NCBI GenBank assembly: GCA_022616085.1
Contig: JAKEFN010000107.1
Location: forward strand, 1-5,006
DNA length: 5,006 nucleotides
Direction: 5' to 3'
From: a bacterium
Lineage (GTDB): Bacteria > Patescibacteriota > Minisyncoccia > Phycocordibacterales > JAKEFN01
Shown: positions 3,307 through 5,006 of the stretch, one piece after another
Position numbering within the stretch: position 1 is the first letter of the stretch
Layout of the letters: every line of letters begins with the position of its first letter
Notes under the pieces: model-generated
Databases searched by the model: none
What the model saw: the letters and a program-made list of their open reading frames with translations, nothing else
Told to the model about the DNA's origin: nothing
Position numbers and translations under genes: made by a program

Positions 3307-4149
3307 ATGACTATATTAGGATTAGGAAACCTTTTCGGCGGTAACCCCGAAGAAGAGGTCGTTCCCACCATCCTGGTGGAGAACGAAGAAGTCGTCGATC
3401 TGGATCTGACCGAGGGGGAAACCCCGAAGTCGGAGCCGACCGTCGAGACCACCGAGACCCCTGCCCCCGCCGAGTCCGAAAAGCCGAAGCGGGTGTCCAT
3501 CGGTGACGCTCGAACCCAGCTCGCCGCGGCGCAAGCCAAAGCCAGCGAGGCCAAGGCGGCCACCCAGGCCGCGTGGGATCGCTGGAATACCTTCGCCAAG
3601 GAGGCGACAAGGGCGTTTCAAGCGGTCGATGCCTCAGTGAAATTGGCCAAGGTGGCCGAGGAGAAGAGCGAGAAGAGGCGGGAGCATTATGCGACCGCTC
3701 GCGAGGCCGCATTTGGAGCGGTTCCGTCGCTTCTAGCTCTTTTCAAGAAGGGTCTTCCGCAAAGGCATCAAGCTGATGCGGCGGGCTATATCCTTCAGCT
3801 CGCTCGCCAAGGACGGTACGTGTACCCGGAAATCGGGTACGTCGACCAGGCCTTTACGGAGGTCTGGGGCGACAAGAAGATCCCGAATGGGATCGCGGCA
3901 AGGACCGCCTCTCTCCTCGCGGAGAGGGCGAAGCACATCGAGGGGCGAGTGGCGCGACAGCAGGAAGGACCCAAAAAGTCCTATGAGTATGGGAGCCACT
4001 GGCTGTTCCGCAACCAGCAGATACCGGTTGACGGCATGGTGGATCTTCCCCGCCGAAAGGGGGGGAAGAAACAGCGGGACCACGGCGGGAAGCCGCGGAA
4101 CAACGCCTTTGAACAGGCGTTTCAACGGGCGAGAGACGACGACAATTAG
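3307..4149 (+). CDS. 280-aa protein of unknown function: acidic N-terminus, helical middle, basic C-terminus
   Basis: The start is fixed by GAGGTG 6 nt upstream. Residues 1-13 are short and hydrophobic/glycine-rich (MTILGLGNLFGG). Residues 14-61 are acidic and rich in Thr, Pro and Glu, probably disordered. Residues 64-126 are Ala/Lys/Glu-rich and strongly helical (QLAAAQAKASEAKAA), consistent with a coiled coil. Residues of about 127-235 look like a folded region with aromatic and aliphatic residues (YVYPEIGYVDQAFTEVWG). The tail from about 244 is very basic (PRRKGGKKQRDHGGKPRNN) and ends acidic (DDDN). No transmembrane segment or catalytic motif is evident, and I recognise no family. The basic tail suggests nucleic-acid or ribosome contact, as inference only. 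Codons are much richer in C/G at third positions (GTC, GAG, ACC, AAG) than in neighbouring genes, suggesting high-expression codon bias or transfer. The strong promoter fits high expression. Confidence 0.88.
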   Translation: MTILGLGNLFGGNPEEEVVPTILVENEEVVDLDLTEGETPKSEPTVETTETPAPAESEKPKRVSIGDARTQLAAAQAKASEAKAATQAAWDRWNTFAKEATRAFQAVDASVKLAKVAEEKSEKRREHYATAREAAFGAVPSLLALFKKGLPQRHQADAAGYILQLARQGRYVYPEIGYVDQAFTEVWGDKKIPNGIAARTASLLAERAKHIEGRVARQQEGPKKSYEYGSHWLFRNQQIPVDGMVDLPRRKGGKKQRDHGGKPRNNAFEQAFQRARDDDN

Positions 4150-4186
4150 CCGGATTTTTCCGGCACCGGGGGAGCTTGTCTCCCCC
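4150..4186 (+). terminator. tandem hairpins after the 3307 gene, possible terminator
   Basis: CCGG-ATTTTT-CCGG (4150-4163) is followed by GGGGGAG/CTCCCCC (4168-4174/4180-4186, 5-nt loop), starting right after the stop codon. No proper T-run follows (TCTCTATAGG), so it may be a leaky terminator or an mRNA 3' stabiliser. That would let the downstream ORF at 4253 be co-transcribed. Confidence 0.5.
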
Positions 4187-4189
4187 TCT

Positions 4190-4441
4190 CTATAGGGATT
4201 TTGAACAGAAATTTTTTTTGAAATTCGTTAGAGAGAGAGAGGAGGTAAGAAAATGGCGAAGCATAAGGTTGTCGCCGAGATCCCCTGCTTCGTCAATTAC
4301 TTCGGGAGAAATGATAATTGATATTCTGCCGATTTTTCCGAGCGTGAGGATAAACGCCGATGCGCCGAAAGGGGAATTGAGACCCGAAAGAACGACAGAC
4401 GTGTCAAGAAAAATTTTACTTTTTCTTGTTATTTTTTCCAT
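4190..4441 (-). pseudogene. truncated PIN-domain (VapC-like toxin) gene
   Basis: Read leftward from ATG 4441, the first 52 residues match the PIN-domain pattern: KIFLDTSVVLSGL with the catalytic Asp at residue 13, SPFGASAFILTLGKIG, then ISIIISPEVIDEA. PIN proteins are Mg-dependent endoribonucleases of about 130-140 residues, often the toxin of a toxin-antitoxin pair. After residue 52 (position 4286) the match is lost. The frame runs 31 more codons through the antisense of another gene start and stops at 4190-4192. The later catalytic acidic residues (two or three Asp/Glu) are missing, so it should be inactive. An in-frame TAA six codons upstream fixes the start. No antitoxin is visible next to it. 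Confidence 0.6.
4253..4321 (+). CDS. 22-codon ORF with excellent ribosome-binding site, probably a truncated gene start
   Basis: GGAGGT (4241-4246) ends 6 nt before ATG 4253, one of the two best Shine-Dalgarno sites in the window, and is preceded by a GA run. The frame reads MAKHKVVAEIPCFVNYFGRNDN and stops at TGA 4319-4321. The first 11 codons share the GC-rich codon use of the 3307 gene (GTC, GCC, GAG, ATC). From about codon 12 the same DNA is the antisense strand of a PIN-domain gene. I infer that a gene once following 3307 in an operon was cut off and fused to unrelated DNA. It could alternatively be a genuine tiny peptide or leader. Confidence 0.4.
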   Translation: MAKHKVVAEIPCFVNYFGRNDN

Positions 4442-4504
4442 TCCAGTTTCGTTTTCTTATACGGCGAACTTCTTCTATGATGGATTCTTCAGTATATACC
4501 CCGT

Positions 4505-4567
4505 TTGACTTGGGGTTATATGAGGTTATAACTTTGACTTGCCCTCATTCTATTTTTCTGCAATAAT
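4505..4567 (+). promoter_or_regulatory. tandem promoter region of initiator tRNA
   Basis: Two candidates fit. One is TTGACT (4505-4510) with TATAAC (4527-4532), 16 bp apart. The other is TTGCCC (4539-4544) with AATAAT (4562-4567), 17 bp apart and preceded by TG in extended form; it lies 21 bp before the tRNA. The region also has direct repeats: TTTGACTTG at 4504-4512 and 4533-4541, and GGTTATA at 4514-4520 and 4524-4530. Confidence 0.45.
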
Positions 4568-4588
4568 AAAAAGATGTAGAAATCGCAC

Positions 4589-4659
4589 CGCGGGGTGGAG
4601 GAGTGGTACCTCGCAGGGCTCATAACCCTGAGTCGCCGGTTCAAATCCGGCCCCCGCAA
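4589..4659 (+). tRNA. initiator tRNA-fMet (anticodon CAT)
   Basis: The cloverleaf is complete. The 5' strand CGCGGGG (4589-4595) faces CCCCGCA (4652-4658) with the C1-A72 mismatch that marks bacterial initiator tRNA and directs formylation. The anticodon stem CAGGG/CCCTG (4614-4618/4626-4630) has the three G-C pairs needed for P-site entry, and the loop CTCATAA carries CAT at 4621-4623. The T arm is GCCGG-TTCAAAT-CCGGC and the discriminator is A4659. The D loop is short. CCA is not encoded; the next bases are CATG. The 3' half is almost identical to the E. coli initiator. Confidence 0.97.
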
Positions 4660-4673
4660 CATGATGTAGAGTT

Positions 4674-4679
4674 TATAAT
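4674..4679 (+). promoter_or_regulatory. possible -10 element for the coiled-coil gene
   Basis: TATAAT lies 21 bp before ATG 4701, but no -35 match sits 16-18 bp upstream, where the tRNA 3' end lies. The gene may use this element or be read through from the tRNA promoter. Confidence 0.35.
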
Positions 4680-4700
4680 TGTTCCGCTTTTGTATTTATT

Positions 4701-5006
4701 ATGGACGAAAAAAAATTAAAACAGATTCTTCTCGATCAAAGGGAGGAATACCAGAGATATATGGGTTCTTTGGTGGAGGATTTTACATCGAATCAGCGGG
4801 CAATCGCGGAGAATGTCGTTGGTCTTGCAGAGAGTCTTTCTGTCGTGCGAGATATGGTTGCAAGCAATACCGAAGATATCGAGATGATTAAAATGGATGT
4901 TGCAAAAAATACTCAAGACATCATTACCATGAAAGGGGACATCGTAGTCATGAAGGACGACATCATTACCATGAAAGGGGACATCGTAGTCATGAAGGAC
5001 GACATC
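4701..5006 (+). CDS. coiled-coil protein with heptad repeats, 3' end beyond the window
   Basis: The frame opens MDEKKLKQILLDQREEYQRYM and stays open for 102 codons to the window end with no stop, so the gene is partial. Residues 1-58 are amphipathic and helical. From about residue 59 the chain becomes regular seven-residue units of the form DIxxMKx (DIEMIKM, DIITMKG, DIVVMKD), with hydrophobic residues at coiled-coil core positions. No signal peptide or catalytic motif is seen. Short proteins of this style occur widely in Parcubacteria-like genomes, and their role is not known to me. No Shine-Dalgarno sequence precedes the ATG (TGTATTTATT). The true length and C-terminus cannot be judged here. 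Confidence 0.8.
   Translation, partial: MDEKKLKQILLDQREEYQRYMGSLVEDFTSNQRAIAENVVGLAESLSVVRDMVASNTEDIEMIKMDVAKNTQDIITMKGDIVVMKDDIITMKGDIVVMKDDI
4917..5006 (+). repeat. perfect 42-bp tandem repeats inside the coiled-coil gene
   Basis: Units 4917-4958 and 4959-5000 are identical at all 42 bases, and a third copy begins at 5001-5006 before the window ends. Each encodes 14 residues, two heptads (DIITMKG and DIVVMKD). Identity at synonymous sites shows a recent duplication or ongoing homogenisation. As multiples of three and of the heptad, copy-number changes would lengthen or shorten the coil without frameshift. Confidence 0.95.

Noticed and set aside
3311..3712. 133-codon minus-strand frame
   Set aside because: It is a typical Arg/Pro/Ser-rich shadow of the GC-rich 3307 gene.
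4917..5006. CRISPR array
   Set aside because: The 42-bp units are directly adjacent with no spacers, lie within an open reading frame and encode heptads.

Overview
The window looks like a piece of a small bacterial genome, most likely Candidate Phyla Radiation (Patescibacteria/Parcubacteria-like). This placement is an inference. It rests on short single-gene units each closed by its own hairpin terminator, consensus sigma-70-type promoters, two start codons without a Shine-Dalgarno sequence, tRNAs without an encoded CCA, UGA used as a normal stop, and small proteins of no recognisable family, including a DIxxMK-type coiled-coil protein. No marker gene fixes the taxon.

Layout. Positions 1-110 hold at most the start of a leftward gene. 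Positions 112-490 form a self-contained non-coding RNA unit: a TTGACA-N17-TATGAT promoter, about 315 nt of densely paired RNA, and a strong terminator. I do not recognise the RNA family. tRNA-Asp(GTC) follows at 549-622. Its last 14 bases and the next 73 bp are repeated exactly 185 bp downstream, with a palindrome-rich 98-bp spacer between the copies. Next comes what appears to be the 3' remnant of a nucleotidyltransferase gene (ISSTEIR motif).

Positions 1148-3030 hold three rightward genes, each with its own terminator: a 166-aa zinc-ribbon protein, a 40-aa very acidic microprotein, and a 298-aa metallo-beta-lactamase-fold hydrolase. The hydrolase keeps HxHxDH and GHTPGH but has Ala where the bridging Asp is expected.

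Positions 3041-4186 form a separate, GC-richer unit. A near-consensus promoter is followed by a leader of about 230 nt full of hairpins, some mutually exclusive, which can also cover the ribosome-binding site. The leader precedes a 280-aa protein of unknown function with an acidic head, a helical middle and a basic tail. Immediately downstream is a broken region. A gene start with a very good ribosome-binding site stops after 22 codons, where it runs into an antisense, truncated PIN-domain (VapC-type) toxin gene.

The window ends with an initiator tRNA-fMet (4589-4659) and the first 102 codons of a coiled-coil protein containing perfect 42-bp tandem repeats.

The genes do not form one pathway. 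The strongest candidates for something undescribed are the structured RNA at 147-490 and the switch-like leader at 3075-3306 with its unusual downstream gene.
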